A DNA stretch of 47,020 nt from Gammaproteobacteria bacterium (lineage in GTDB: Bacteria > Pseudomonadota > Gammaproteobacteria > Chromatiales > Chromatiaceae), in the NCBI GenBank assembly GCA_020445405.1, contig JAGRGQ010000029.1:1-47020 (forward strand), in the 5' to 3' direction. This document shows positions 1 through 8,429 of this stretch, piece by piece. Positions within the stretch are counted from its first letter, which is position 1. The number at the start of each line of letters is the position of its first letter. The notes below the pieces were generated by a model. The model made no database searches, was not told the DNA's origin, and worked only from the letters and a program-made list of their open reading frames with translations. Position numbers and translations under genes: made by a program.

Positions 1-688
1 ATCGCCGATTGTGCAGTCCAGTCAGATCGTCCGTGGTCGACAGCCGCTGATACCGCTGCCGAAGATCCTCAGATTCCGTCAACGCGTGTTCCAACTCCAC
101 GGTACGTTGAGTAATCATCTCCTCGAGATTATGCAGCAACCTGTGATTGTGCAGAAAACGCCCCATGCAGTTGCCATATAACATGAGAAAATGCTCATGC
201 CAGTACTCAAAATACCCCGGGATCAGATGTACCACATTCAGGACCCCCAACACCGATTCGCCCGATTTGACCGGAATAGCAATCAACGAACCGGCGTCGG
301 GAAACAACCCGGCATCGCGTAACATCTTAAACCGTTCATCGCTGATACAGTCGCTGCAATGCTGAATGGTGCCGGTGGTGAACGCGGCACCGATGATGCC
401 CTCCCCCAGCGGAAAGCTAACGCCGGCCAGATCATCCTTTCCAAGCATCTTGGGACTGGACTGCAAAGGGCCGGTCTTCTGAGTTGCGGCGGCACAGACC
501 AGTCGTTCATCTCGCACCAGGAACAGCGCGCAATTTTCCAGATCCTGATGCTTCACCAGCGCGAAAAGTGACTGCTGCAACAACACAGTTTCCGGTATGC
601 CTTCCAAATCCAGTTCGGATAACTGGTGAACGGCGGAGAGTGCATCCACCAGAGAAAGATAGCTGTCGGCCAGGCTGGTATTTTTCAT
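1..688 (-). CDS. GAF-GGDEF protein, probable diguanylate cyclase (partial)
   Basis: The reading frame starts at an ATG at 688 and stays open to the left edge, so only about 229 N-terminal residues are visible. Residues 20-190 look like a GAF sensor domain (for example FPLGEGIIGAAF and LIAIPVKSGESVLGVLNVV). A short coiled segment follows (EEMITQRTVELEHAL), then LSTTDDLTGLHNRR, the typical entry into a GGDEF domain. The GG[D/E]EF catalytic loop itself lies outside the window, so cyclase activity cannot be confirmed. The likely role is cytoplasmic c-di-GMP synthesis controlled by a small ligand or by redox state. It follows the HDOD gene by 20 bp on the same strand, suggesting one operon. Confidence 0.85.
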   Translation of the reverse strand, partial: MKNTSLADSYLSLVDALSAVHQLSELDLEGIPETVLLQQSLFALVKHQDLENCALFLVRDERLVCAAATQKTGPLQSSPKMLGKDDLAGVSFPLGEGIIGAAFTTGTIQHCSDCISDERFKMLRDAGLFPDAGSLIAIPVKSGESVLGVLNVVHLIPGYFEYWHEHFLMLYGNCMGRFLHNHRLLHNLEEMITQRTVELEHALTESEDLRQRYQRLSTTDDLTGLHNRR

Positions 689-708
689 TTAAGTCGCCAT
701 CTGATGCC

Positions 709-1578
709 TCAGTCCAGCAATCTTGAAACCGCGTGCAGTTCCTCTCGCTGACTCAGGAACAGCTCCTGAATTGTCGAGCATGCGCTCTGATCCAGTTCCA
801 ATCTCTTCTGTACAGTTGCATTGGCCGCCAGTGGAACCGGCTCACCGGAGATGTCCGCTGCAATCCAATGGCTGGCCGCCCTGACTGACTCCAGATGGAA
901 TCTGTACAAACCGTCGTACCCGCTGTCGTCAAAGAAGCCGATTACCGCGGTTACCGCTTCGGGCAGGTGCCAGCGACTCAACAACCACTCTCCGGCAGCC
1001 ATCTGGTCCACACCGATCGAACTTCGTTGCAGCATACAAGGATCCGTTTCCGGATTCCGCCGGTGTTCCGCAAGCGCCGCCGATAGTTCTTCGGGGAACA
1101 GATTGGCCAGAAGTAAGAGACCCAGCTTATGCAGCAGGCCGCACAGATAGACGCTGTCTGCAATCGAGGCATCCGGCAGAGAGGCGCGCTGTGCAATCAT
1201 ACGGGCCAACGTGGCCGTGCCCAGAGAGGTATACCAATATTCTGCCAGGTTGAACTCACGGCAGGCGCTGGTATCGAAGGTCCCGGCTATCGCAATGCTC
1301 AGGGAGAGACTCTTCACCAGATTCATGCCCAGCACCCGGATGATTGCCTCGCGTACAGTGTTGATTTCACGCACCTGCCCAAAATAGGCGGAGTTCGCCA
1401 GTCCGAGAATTCTTGCGGTAAGCGGTGGATCCTGTTCGATAATTTCAACCACCTGATCTATTTCGACCTCGGGATCCCCGATAACCGACAACAGTTGTGT
1501 CGCTGTCCTGGGGAGTGGCGGAAGTGTCGTTATTCGGTTAAATTTATGCTTAACCCGTTCAGTTTGAGCTTCGGTCAT
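709..1578 (-). CDS. HDOD domain protein
   Basis: About 289 residues. An HDOD domain fills roughly residues 10-210: the opening LPPLPRTATQLLSVI, then DPPLTARILGLANSAYFG, then LCGLLHKLGLLLLANL where an HD phosphohydrolase would carry its HD pair. Here that pair is HK, so hydrolase activity is unlikely. HDOD proteins usually act as regulatory scaffolds in signalling, motility or stress. I chose the ATG at 1578 (MTEAQTERV) because purine-rich AAGAAGGTGGTGG lies just upstream; longer frames use alternative starts and add a non-conserved leader. It is co-directional with the GAF-GGDEF gene downstream and divergent from nadA, so it probably modulates that c-di-GMP enzyme. The target is not predictable. 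Confidence 0.85.
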   Translation of the reverse strand: MTEAQTERVKHKFNRITTLPPLPRTATQLLSVIGDPEVEIDQVVEIIEQDPPLTARILGLANSAYFGQVREINTVREAIIRVLGMNLVKSLSLSIAIAGTFDTSACREFNLAEYWYTSLGTATLARMIAQRASLPDASIADSVYLCGLLHKLGLLLLANLFPEELSAALAEHRRNPETDPCMLQRSSIGVDQMAAGEWLLSRWHLPEAVTAVIGFFDDSGYDGLYRFHLESVRAASHWIAADISGEPVPLAANATVQKRLELDQSACSTIQELFLSQREELHAVSRLLD

Positions 1579-1711
1579 TCTCCACCACCTTCTTGTTATA
1601 AGTGTATTCTGCCCATATATCCACGGAGTGCGGCGAAACGGCAATCAACCGGATGTACTGGTTTAGCGTCAGATACTTTTAGTTCTTTAATCAAAAGGTT
1701 ATTTTATTGGC

Positions 1712-2773
1712 ATGAGCAAATCGGTTTCCCCCGTCCCGTTTACGCGGCCGCAGGTCAAGGTTCCCCCTCATCCGCAATGGCCCACATTGACCGATGTGGA
1801 GTTGAGCGCAACCAAAACACGCATCAAAAAACTGCTCGCCCGGAGAGACGCGGTCCTGGTAGCGCACTACTACACCAGTCCGGACCTGCAGGAACTGGCG
1901 GAAGAGAGCGGCGGCTGTGTTGCCGACTCCCTCGAGATGGCGCGCTTCGGCAGCGTTCAGAATGCAAAAACCCTGGTCGTCTGCGGGGTCAGGTTTATGG
2001 GCGAAACCGCCAAGATACTGAATCCTGAAAAGCATGTACTGATGCCGGATCTGAATGCCACCTGTTCGCTGGATGAGGGATGTCCGGCGGACGAATTTTC
2101 CCGGTTCTGCGATCAGCATCCCGACCACACTGTCGTGGTCTATGCCAACACCAGCGCCCGGGTCAAGGCGAGATCGGACTGGGTGGTGACATCGGGTATT
2201 GCGCTGCCCATCGTGAAGTATCTGTCCGAGCGGGGAGAGAAGGTCCTGTGGGCGCCGGACAAGCATTTGGGCCGCTATGTGCAGAAGCTCACCGGGATTG
2301 AGATGCTGCTTTGGCAGGGTTCCTGCGTGGTGCATGAGGAGTTCAAGGCTGTGGCTCTGGAACGCATTCGCAAACTTCATCCCGAGGCGGCGGTTCTGGT
2401 TCACCCGGAGTCCCCCGAAGCCGTCATTGGACAAGCCGACGTGGTGGGCTCCACCACCGCGTTGATCAGAGCCGTTCAACAGATGGACAACAAATCGTTC
2501 ATCGTAGCCACGGACGGTGGAATTTTTCATAAAATGAAACAGTTGGCGCCGGACAAACAGCTGATTGAAGCACCCACGGCGGGAGAAGGGGCAACCTGCC
2601 AGAGCTGTGCCCATTGCCCCTGGATGGGTATGAATTCGCTGCAAAACCTTGAGCAGGTTTTAGACAGCGGGGAAAACGAGATATTGATCGACGCGGAAGT
2701 CAGGGAAAAAGCGGTGATCCCGATACAGCGAATGCTGGATTTTGCGGATAAATACCAGAAGAATAAACGGTAG
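1712..2773 (+). CDS. nadA: quinolinate synthase NadA
   Basis: Condenses iminoaspartate with dihydroxyacetone phosphate to quinolinate in de novo NAD synthesis; a cytoplasmic [4Fe-4S] enzyme. At 353 residues it matches the family length. The three cluster cysteines are visible as C118 (NATCSL), C205 (QGSCVVHE) and C302 (AHCPWM), each offset by five from the E. coli ligands 113, 200 and 297. Other conserved stretches are [13 protein letters not shown] near 51, MGETAK near 96 and [10 protein letters not shown] near 266. It stands alone, divergent from the HDOD gene; nadB and nadC are not in the window. The Shine-Dalgarno is weak (AAAGG about 13 bases upstream). An intrinsic terminator follows about 215 bp downstream. 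Confidence 0.97.
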   Translation: MSKSVSPVPFTRPQVKVPPHPQWPTLTDVELSATKTRIKKLLARRDAVLVAHYYTSPDLQELAEESGGCVADSLEMARFGSVQNAKTLVVCGVRFMGETAKILNPEKHVLMPDLNATCSLDEGCPADEFSRFCDQHPDHTVVVYANTSARVKARSDWVVTSGIALPIVKYLSERGEKVLWAPDKHLGRYVQKLTGIEMLLWQGSCVVHEEFKAVALERIRKLHPEAAVLVHPESPEAVIGQADVVGSTTALIRAVQQMDNKSFIVATDGGIFHKMKQLAPDKQLIEAPTAGEGATCQSCAHCPWMGMNSLQNLEQVLDSGENEILIDAEVREKAVIPIQRMLDFADKYQKNKR

Positions 2774-2988
2774 AATACCCGCTCTGACGCAGGGAACGAC
2801 CGTCTCATGCGAAAACCGGTAACTCAGTTCGGCTGCGCTGACCACTGACGGCGTTTGTACACTCTCCGCCCGGAAACGCATCTCTTTTTTAACGACTGTC
2901 ATCCCGGCATTCAGCTGCAGGTGGTAACCAGCCACATTTCTTCAGTGAACGCCACATAAGCTGAACTTCCCGGCACGGCCATTGCTTT

Positions 2989-3025
2989 CGTTATTCCGAT
3001 CAGGACCGGAATAACGGTGGTTTTT
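2989..3025 (+). terminator. intrinsic terminator downstream of nadA
   Basis: A perfect 10-bp inverted repeat (CGTTATTCCG at 2989-2998, CGGAATAACG at 3007-3016) with an 8-nt loop is followed by GTGG and a run of five T. The T-run lies on the plus-strand side only, so it should end transcripts coming from nadA. It also lies just beyond the 3' end of the convergent dnr gene. Confidence 0.7.
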
Positions 3026-3051
3026 CACAATCGCACTATGCGGTTATCAGT

Positions 3052-3768
3052 TCAGGCGTCCTCTTTGGCCGGACCCATGCTATGGCCGCAGATTCCCGCC
3101 GACTGCGCCTGTCTTTTCAGGCCATCGGGATTGAGAATCTCGATACGGCCTCCCCTCACTTTCACCAGACCCTGTGAAGTGAAATTGTTCAGAATGCGGG
3201 AAAAAGTCTCCGGTTTCACCGACAATCTGGACGCGAGAACCCCTTTTGGCGTATCCAGATCGAATTTCACCCGCGCCCCGCCGCCGGTAAGATATCTGCC
3301 ACAAAGATATCCTGCGACGCGACCGCTGGCACTCTGCAGCGTCAGATCGTCTATCTCCTTGATCAGATGTCGCAGACGCATGCTCATATCGCCCATAACC
3401 CGGAAACAGGTTTCCACCGACTCCCGCAACAACGCCAGAAAAGCCTTGTTTTCAATCGCGATCAATACGGTTTCCGTGATGGCAACCGCGCGCACCGGAT
3501 AGTTGGGGTGATTTGCAAACAGCAAAGCTTCGGCAAAGCTGTGCCCCGCAGAAACCACTTCGATCACCTTCTCGTTGCCGTTCAGAGAGAGCCTGGAGAG
3601 CTTTATCTGGCCTTCGATAACCACGAAAAAGCGGCGCGCCTCATCGCCCGCTTCGAACAGGACCCCGCCGTCCTGCAGGCGAATTTTCTGACTAAAGGAT
3701 CTGACCCGCTCCAACTGTGAATCGCTCAGCTGCGAAAACAGATAAGTATCTTTAAGATCAAAAGCCAT
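3052..3768 (-). CDS. dnr: Crp/Fnr-family regulator, Dnr type (nitric-oxide responsive)
   Basis: 238 residues. A cyclic-nucleotide-binding-like domain (about 10-125) leads into a dimerisation helix and a C-terminal winged helix (about 150-225). FAEALLFANHPNY at 78-90 and LSVKPETFSRIL at 182-193 closely resemble Pseudomonas Dnr. The recognition-helix E187, S190 and R191 match the Fnr/Dnr pattern that reads TTGAY half-sites. There is no N-terminal cysteine cluster, so it is not an Fe-S Fnr; Dnr proteins sense NO through haem. It lies about 270 bp downstream of nnrS in the same direction and has its own extended -10 promoter. Probable role: switching on NO-protection and perhaps denitrification genes. 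Confidence 0.88.
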   Translation of the reverse strand: MAFDLKDTYLFSQLSDSQLERVRSFSQKIRLQDGGVLFEAGDEARRFFVVIEGQIKLSRLSLNGNEKVIEVVSAGHSFAEALLFANHPNYPVRAVAITETVLIAIENKAFLALLRESVETCFRVMGDMSMRLRHLIKEIDDLTLQSASGRVAGYLCGRYLTGGGARVKFDLDTPKGVLASRLSVKPETFSRILNNFTSQGLVKVRGGRIEILNPDGLKRQAQSAGICGHSMGPAKEDA

Positions 3769-3803
3769 TTCTCATAAATCCCAGTGGAATCAGATTTTTA
3801 TGC

Positions 3804-3812
3804 ATTATACCA
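3804..3812 (-). promoter_or_regulatory. extended -10 promoter of dnr
   Basis: Read on the minus strand, TGGTATAAT is a consensus -10 hexamer with the TGN extension, about 36 bp ahead of the dnr start. No good -35 is visible at 17 bp, as is common for extended -10 promoters or activator-dependent ones. Confidence 0.55.
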
Positions 3813-4038
3813 GTCCACCGCCCGGTGAGGTTCTGGGGCGCATGGTACAGTAACAACCAGCCGTCGCAAACCTTCTGGAAAAGAAGCGGTCGACTAACCT
3901 ATAGTTGGAAATGTGCAGCAATACAAATGGATCCGCATCCGGCAGCGAGGCGCAGATTCGATTTCCGGCCGGTAATAAATCGGAAAGGGATGAAAGCGTG
4001 TACTATCCCGCAGATCGGCGGTAGCGCCGGAAAAGCGG

Positions 4039-5394
4039 TTAACCCGTGCCGCCAACGCCTGCAGTGGGGCCGGGTGCGGGTGGAGTCAACAGTTTGAACG
4101 TGGCGCGATACTTTTGGACTGCAGCGGCAAGATTGAGGAGCAGCAGCGAATTGCTCAAAATGAACAGCAACGCTGCGGGTCGTAAAAACCATAATGGCGC
4201 AACCGCTGCCGCCAGCGTAAAGACCAGCCCCGACAGGTGCAGGTGGAACTGCCTCTTCGCCGACCTATCGGTCACGAACTCCTTCATATGGGGCACTCTG
4301 ACCGTCATCGACATCAACGCCATCTGGCGGTTCTGCAGATGAAACCAGCAGAGAAACGGCACGATCTTGTACAGCATCCCGTTTATTACAGATAACGCCA
4401 CCCCCTGAATCAACCCGATTCCCAGGAGCATAGAGAAATAGTGGGCAGCGTCCGGCGGCGGAAAAAGCGCCCCGCCGATCCACAGCAGTGCGCACAACAC
4501 CAGCGCATACATACCCAGGCGCCAGAACAGCAGGGTTACATCCGGAACCCTGCGCTTGCGTTGTGACAGCAATCGGAGGGTCGTCACTGAAAAAAGGATG
4601 TACCCCGACACAACCAGAGCCACCGCCAACTGCGCCGGCGCATCGCTCCATGCCATTACGGGCACAAGCTTCAGCAAAAGCCAGGCGAACAAGCCGATAA
4701 ACACCGAAGACGGGAGATAGCGTTTTACCCAAGACGGATATTCGGGTGTAATTTGAAACATCGGCACCAACTGAAAAGAGACGCTGACCAGCAACAATCC
4801 CACCCAGCCGAGTAACCCCCAGCCCAGGTGGATATTGGTTACCAGAGACAGATGTCCGATTGGCGCGATACCGACGTAACCGAGTGCGGCCGCCATTCCG
4901 AGGATCACAGTTACAACCAGCGCGACGAGCGTCAGCCTCATCCCCCGGATCGTGACGCCGGGGGCGACCAGTCTCCATAAGGCAATTCCCGCAGCGATAA
5001 CAAACAGACCAAAGCAGATACCGAGACAGGTTAACGCCGCAAGCGTCACAACCACGCTGCCGGAGAGGAAAGAGATTGTCAGCAGCAGCGTGCCGAGAAT
5101 CAGCAGCAGATGGGTCAGTGTACCGACCAGCATGACACGTGGCACCGGGGAACCGGCAATAACCGGCAGCATCTGCAGCAGCGCACCGCACATCACCATG
5201 CCCAGTACCCCGAGCGTCAGCAGATGCGTCAATCCAAGCGTCAACGGAGACCAGCGGGTGGCAATCATTTCGTCTCCCAGGATCAGAAGTTCAAGACCCG
5301 CACCAATCGCAAACAGCGGTGCGGTCAGGAAGAAGCGAAATGGAATGGAAATCGGCGGTGCCTGATCAAGGGAGAGGCTGACGGTGTTTATCAT
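4039..5394 (-). CDS. nnrS: NnrS family membrane protein
   Basis: About 451 residues with roughly twelve hydrophobic segments, typical of NnrS, a haem- and copper-containing inner-membrane protein linked to tolerance of nitric oxide and of iron-nitrosyl stress. Family-like stretches include PFRFFLTAPLFAIGAG at the N-terminus, LTHLLTLGVLGMVMCGALLQMLPV, and several membrane histidines (NIHLGWGLLGW, LCWFHLQNRQ). I chose the ATG at 5394 (MINTVSLSLDQ), 10 bp after the DUF2249 stop; the longer frame overlaps that gene and is not conserved. It is the third gene of a hemerythrin-DUF2249-nnrS set with dnr beyond it, consistent with a Dnr-controlled NO response. The exact biochemical activity of NnrS is not settled. 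Confidence 0.9.
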   Translation of the reverse strand: MINTVSLSLDQAPPISIPFRFFLTAPLFAIGAGLELLILGDEMIATRWSPLTLGLTHLLTLGVLGMVMCGALLQMLPVIAGSPVPRVMLVGTLTHLLLILGTLLLTISFLSGSVVVTLAALTCLGICFGLFVIAAGIALWRLVAPGVTIRGMRLTLVALVVTVILGMAAALGYVGIAPIGHLSLVTNIHLGWGLLGWVGLLLVSVSFQLVPMFQITPEYPSWVKRYLPSSVFIGLFAWLLLKLVPVMAWSDAPAQLAVALVVSGYILFSVTTLRLLSQRKRRVPDVTLLFWRLGMYALVLCALLWIGGALFPPPDAAHYFSMLLGIGLIQGVALSVINGMLYKIVPFLCWFHLQNRQMALMSMTVRVPHMKEFVTDRSAKRQFHLHLSGLVFTLAAAVAPLWFLRPAALLFILSNSLLLLNLAAAVQKYRATFKLLTPPAPGPTAGVGGTG

Positions 5395-5404
5395 GAACCG
5401 GAAT

Positions 5405-5656
5405 TCAATTGCCGAGTGCGGCCGACTCCGCGTGCCGGTCACCTTGACGCCAGATCAGTATGACATATTGGCTTTCCTGACCACTCCGCGTAGTCCAGGA
5501 GTACCCGCCTTTTTCGAGTAGCGGATAAAGCAGATGCGGCTCCCGTCGGTGTAGAACCCGCAGATAATCACCGGACCGTAACAGGGTAACCGCTTCGAGA
5601 GTACGCTCCAAAGGTTCACAAGGTTCCAGACTGCTGACATCCAGGCGATGTTCCAT
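5405..5656 (-). CDS. DUF2249 domain protein
   Basis: 83 residues. The pattern LDVSSLEPCEPLERTLEAVTLLRSGDYL, then HRREPHLLYPLLEKGGYSW, is the DUF2249 fold, a small TusA/SirA-like domain. The usual phrase is 'L-D-x-R-x-L-x-P-P-E-P'; here SSLEPCEPLE carries a cysteine at about position 13. DUF2249 genes are often found with hemerythrins, NnrS and denitrification genes. The function is unknown; electron or sulfur transfer or metal-centre repair have been suggested by context only. It lies 26 bp after the hemerythrin gene and 10 bp before nnrS, so it is almost surely co-transcribed with both. Confidence 0.85.
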   Translation of the reverse strand: MEHRLDVSSLEPCEPLERTLEAVTLLRSGDYLRVLHRREPHLLYPLLEKGGYSWTTRSGQESQYVILIWRQGDRHAESAALGN

Positions 5657-5682
5657 ATTTTCAGGTGCCCCGACGCGTCGAG

Positions 5683-6117
5683 TCAGGTCTGACCGATCTG
5701 TTGGGCTATTTCGCCACCAGCCTGTCCCAGCGTCCGATCCATCATCGGATAAAGCATCTGCTCTTCCTTCATGTTGTGCTGCTGCATGATCATCATCAGC
5801 GTTTCGGACAAACCCAGATACCGGGCATCATCCCTGATCCCGACCGCCTGCTCCATTTCCGTAAACAGCTGCCGCATCTGCATGTGCTCCATCCGCATCA
5901 CCTGGGTCGGTCCCATCGCATGTCCGAGATGCTGTTCAAAAGCCGGAAACAGCCTCTCCTCCTCCATCGAAAAATGGCTGAGCATCGCTTCGCGAAACGC
6001 GGTAAATTCGGCTTCGCCGCTGGTCCAGTCTCCGGATGACACCAACTCCTCGGCTCTGCTGAAGATCTCATCGCAGCGCCTGTGATCCGCCGTCATTGCT
6101 GTAGCGATGGTTGACAT
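5683..6117 (-). CDS. hemerythrin-like HHE domain protein
   Basis: 144 residues, one hemerythrin four-helix bundle. The di-iron ligand pattern is visible: H11 (TADHRRCDEIF), H52 with E56-E58 (SHFSMEEERLFPAFE), a histidine in RMEHMQMRQL, and H-x4-E in QQHNMKEEQMLYPMMD. Hemerythrin-domain proteins bind O2 or NO, or take part in repair of Fe-S centres (RIC/YtfE type), but this one lacks the N-terminal ScdA domain. It is the first gene of the NO locus; AGGAATTGCC before the ATG is a fair ribosome site. A perfect Dnr-type palindrome sits 65-78 bp upstream, so induction by NO under low oxygen is likely. Confidence 0.9.
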   Translation of the reverse strand: MSTIATAMTADHRRCDEIFSRAEELVSSGDWTSGEAEFTAFREAMLSHFSMEEERLFPAFEQHLGHAMGPTQVMRMEHMQMRQLFTEMEQAVGIRDDARYLGLSETLMMIMQQHNMKEEQMLYPMMDRTLGQAGGEIAQQIGQT

Positions 6118-6181
6118 GGCAATTCCTGCATATCTGTGTGAAAGTAGCGACAGAAGCTAACATCCGTCAGTCAGGTCAACA

Positions 6182-6195
6182 TTGACATTTGTCAA
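6182..6195 (-). promoter_or_regulatory. Dnr/Fnr-type binding site before the hemerythrin-DUF2249-nnrS genes
   Basis: TTGAC-ATTT-GTCAA is a perfect palindrome with the Fnr/Dnr architecture of two TTGAY half-sites separated by four bases. Placing its centre (about 6188.5) at -41.5 puts a start site near 6147 and a weak TTAGCT-like -10 just before it, leaving about a 30-nt leader to the hemerythrin ATG. The nearby dnr gene encodes a protein expected to read this motif. Confidence 0.75.
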
Positions 6196-6783
6196 GCAGC
6201 GGGTGTTCCGCTCACCAGCGGGATGTTCCGCATCACACCGCGCTGGCGCGGACATCGCTGCGCTGAACCATGGCGCAATGGACGCTGCATGGGTTTGGTA
6301 CGCAGCACTCCAGACCTGGCAACCGGGTTCGCGTTGTAACAGTTTCAGCCCCGGAGATCGATACACCAACAGTCTGGACCGTCGACCTGGCATTCAACGG
6401 AACATACGCGGAAACCCGAATCCTGCCCGATCCGCAAACCGGCCGATAATCATCCTGAATCAGTGCTTTCCCGCAAACTCCCTCTCCCTCCGGGAGAGGG
6501 AGCTTTTACGACACCCTCCTGAGGGAGAAGGGAGCGCAGTTTGATGAATTTCAAGACCATGAAACGATTGGCGGCAATTTCACATAAAGAATTCATGGAC
6601 TTATATGAAGCCCCGAACTGTTGATAGGACTTCACTGATCCTGAATAATAATTAATCGCGTTGTTATATCAATATACCGGGATACACGATAAAGCATTAA
6701 AAAACCAAGTTCAGTATGGCAGTAGAAGCAGGGAAATCGCCGATCGATTGCACTTCCGATGCCGAGTTGAAACCCGGCACGAA
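6196..6783. other. non-coding stretch containing one hairpin repeat
   Basis: About 590 bp with no convincing gene. It carries one copy of a dispersed hairpin repeat (listed separately) near 6478-6533. The rest, including an AT-rich part at 6600-6720, shows no clear coding frame, RNA gene or promoter. Confidence 0.6.
6478..6533. repeat. dispersed CTCCC/GGGAG hairpin repeat, copy 1
   Basis: An 11-bp perfect stem (CTCCCTCTCCC at 6478-6488, GGGAGAGGGAG at 6492-6502) is followed by CTTTTACG and a second, weaker hairpin. The 19-nt segment 6502-6520 is the exact reverse complement of 28001-28019, so this is one family with the cluster upstream of queC. The stem followed by CTTTT could also act as a plus-strand terminator. 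Confidence 0.75.
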
Positions 6784-7356
6784 TCAATACCCACGCAGCT
6801 TTTGCAGCTCCTCAAGCACCGCGGTTTTCAGTTCGACATATTCTGTGTCTGACATATGGTGTGAAGCCTGATGCAGCGCCTCGTTGGCAAGCCCGGCATG
6901 CATCCGGGCGAGTTCGGCGTTTCCCTCACGCACATATCTCAAAGAGGTGTGGATATGATCCCAGGCTGAAGTCTTGAGTTTCGCACCCAGATGTTCAGAG
7001 TCAGCGGTTTTGGATAAATTCGTATGCAGGTGATTGGATAAATCACTGTGCTGTGTCGCGGGTGCGGTACCGGGCTGTCTGACCTCCGGAGATCTGTGCG
7101 ACTCCCCGGTGCTCGCCCCCTCCGCCTCCGTTGCGGGCCTGCCATCACCATTATCAGCCCTGGGGGACTGCGCTGCCGGGGTTTTTTCAACGATATCGTA
7201 TAGCGCTGACAATATCTCCGTATCCAACTGGGCGCCACCCTCCTTGCGGTACGAGTTGATGCGTTTATTGATAATCAGGGCGGACATTTTCGCATAGAGA
7301 GCCTGCAGCGAGTCCAGCAGTGCCTTTATCCCAGTATCGCCGGAATTGGATGCCAT
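6784..7356 (-). CDS. protein of unknown function (190 aa)
   Basis: I do not recognise this protein. I chose the ATG at 7356 (MASNSGDTG) because GGAG lies nine bases upstream; longer frames use a TTG at 7446 or an ATG at 7371. Residues 10-60 are predicted helical (IKALLDSLQALYAKMSALIINKRI). Residues 60-115 are low-complexity, polar and proline-rich, and look disordered. Residues 125-190 are again helical and histidine-rich (DHIHTSLRYVREGN, LANEALHQASHHMSD). No signal peptide or membrane segment is seen. The layout of two helical ends joined by a linker suits an adaptor or a DNA- or granule-associated protein, but that is only a guess. Neighbours give no clue. Confidence 0.65.
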   Translation of the reverse strand: MASNSGDTGIKALLDSLQALYAKMSALIINKRINSYRKEGGAQLDTEILSALYDIVEKTPAAQSPRADNGDGRPATEAEGASTGESHRSPEVRQPGTAPATQHSDLSNHLHTNLSKTADSEHLGAKLKTSAWDHIHTSLRYVREGNAELARMHAGLANEALHQASHHMSDTEYVELKTAVLEELQKLRGY

Positions 7357-7775
7357 CAGTAGTATCTCCATTCGACATGACAAAACGAAAAAGCACCTGC
7401 AGCTTGATGTGAAATCGAACCGGAATGCAGCAACCGCGACAGTCAATTAAAGCCTGACGGGCATTACCCAATGCCTGCTTCATTATCCCCTTCTCTTCGC
7501 TGCTGTCCAGCAACCGTCGATGCTGCCCGCGAACCGCGGAAAGCAGGCCATGGCGGCGCTGCCATCTGCGCTGTATAGCGTTGACCGCACCAGACCTGTC
7601 GGGCTGCCGGTGCTGTCGGCTCAAGCTTTTCGAGCCTCCCTGAGGGGGGGGATTGCCGGCAAAATAACAAAATCCACAAGCGGAGATCAACAAATCGGAG
7701 CTGTCACTATTCGACTATCGCAGCAGTGGCTCTTTATTCCGGATCCGCAATATCGGAACCGCAAGCGACAAACAG
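7357..7775. other. non-coding stretch
   Basis: About 420 bp between the unknown protein and the histidine phosphatase. It holds a small hairpin (GGCTC/GAGCC near 7618-7636) and an 8-G run at 7644-7651. A minus-strand ATG at 7484 has a good AGAAGGGG site, but its frame overlaps the next gene by about 90 bp and looks non-conserved. I see no supported gene. Confidence 0.5.
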
Positions 7776-8429
7776 TCAGATGACAATCTGCGCGGCCGCC
7801 ATTTCCCACGGAACCAATACGACATTATCCTTCACAAACCCGGAAGGTTCGCCGAGTTCGTCGTAGCGCACACAGCGGGTTCCCTCAAACAGAAAATCGC
7901 CGACGTAGCAGTGGGAGATTTTGTGCTTCAGATTCTCAGCGTAGGACAGCCCGAGAAAATAGCTGACGAATCCTCTTATGACACCCGCGTGAACCACGAC
8001 CAGGATAGTCTCATCCTTGCGTTTGCAAGCGACGGACTTCAGAAAATTGACGCTGCGCGCCTGCATCTGCGTGAAGCTCTCACCTCCCGGATAGACAAAA
8101 TCCGGGTCCTGCTTGTGCTGCGGTATATACTTCTCGACCCACGACTTGCTTTTGCGGAAGAGTTCACCGTAGTTTATTTCGTTCAGATTCATCGTGTCGT
8201 GCAGCAGATGAATACCCCTTTTGCGCGCATAGAACATGCCGGTCTGACGGGCTCTTTCCAGATAACTGGTATAGACAGCGCCGAATTTTATATTGTGCTC
8301 ATTCAGAATGTTGTCCACATAGGCGAGATCGGTTTCCCACTCCCTGACCCGCGGTGCATCGCCCCAACCCAGAATTTGATCGGATGCATTTATCAGTGTT
8401 TTGTAGTGTCTGACAACGATAGCACGCAT
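7776..8429 (-). CDS. histidine phosphatase superfamily protein
   Basis: 217 residues with the phosphoglycerate-mutase-like fold. The first catalytic histidine is in VVRHYKT (R7-H8), a second conserved arginine in SYLERARQT (R59), acidic residues in NLNEINYGE (E84/E89), and the second histidine in VVVHAGVIRGF (H147). The usual RHGET is RHYKT here; tyrosine in place of glycine is unusual next to the phospho-accepting histidine. Such enzymes dephosphorylate small metabolites or proteins through a phosphohistidine. The length is right for the GpmB/CobC branch, but no cobalamin genes are near, so the substrate cannot be named. It stands as a single gene with gaps on both sides. Confidence 0.85.
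   Translation of the reverse strand: MRAIVVRHYKTLINASDQILGWGDAPRVREWETDLAYVDNILNEHNIKFGAVYTSYLERARQTGMFYARKRGIHLLHDTMNLNEINYGELFRKSKSWVEKYIPQHKQDPDFVYPGGESFTQMQARSVNFLKSVACKRKDETILVVVHAGVIRGFVSYFLGLSYAENLKHKISHCYVGDFLFEGTRCVRYDELGEPSGFVKDNVVLVPWEMAAAQIVI

Noticed and set aside
7265-7484. Small minus-strand ORF starting MKQALGNARQALIDC with a good AGAAGGGG site
   Set aside because: It overlaps the better-supported 190-aa gene by about 90 bp in another frame, and its C-terminal part has no protein-like character.
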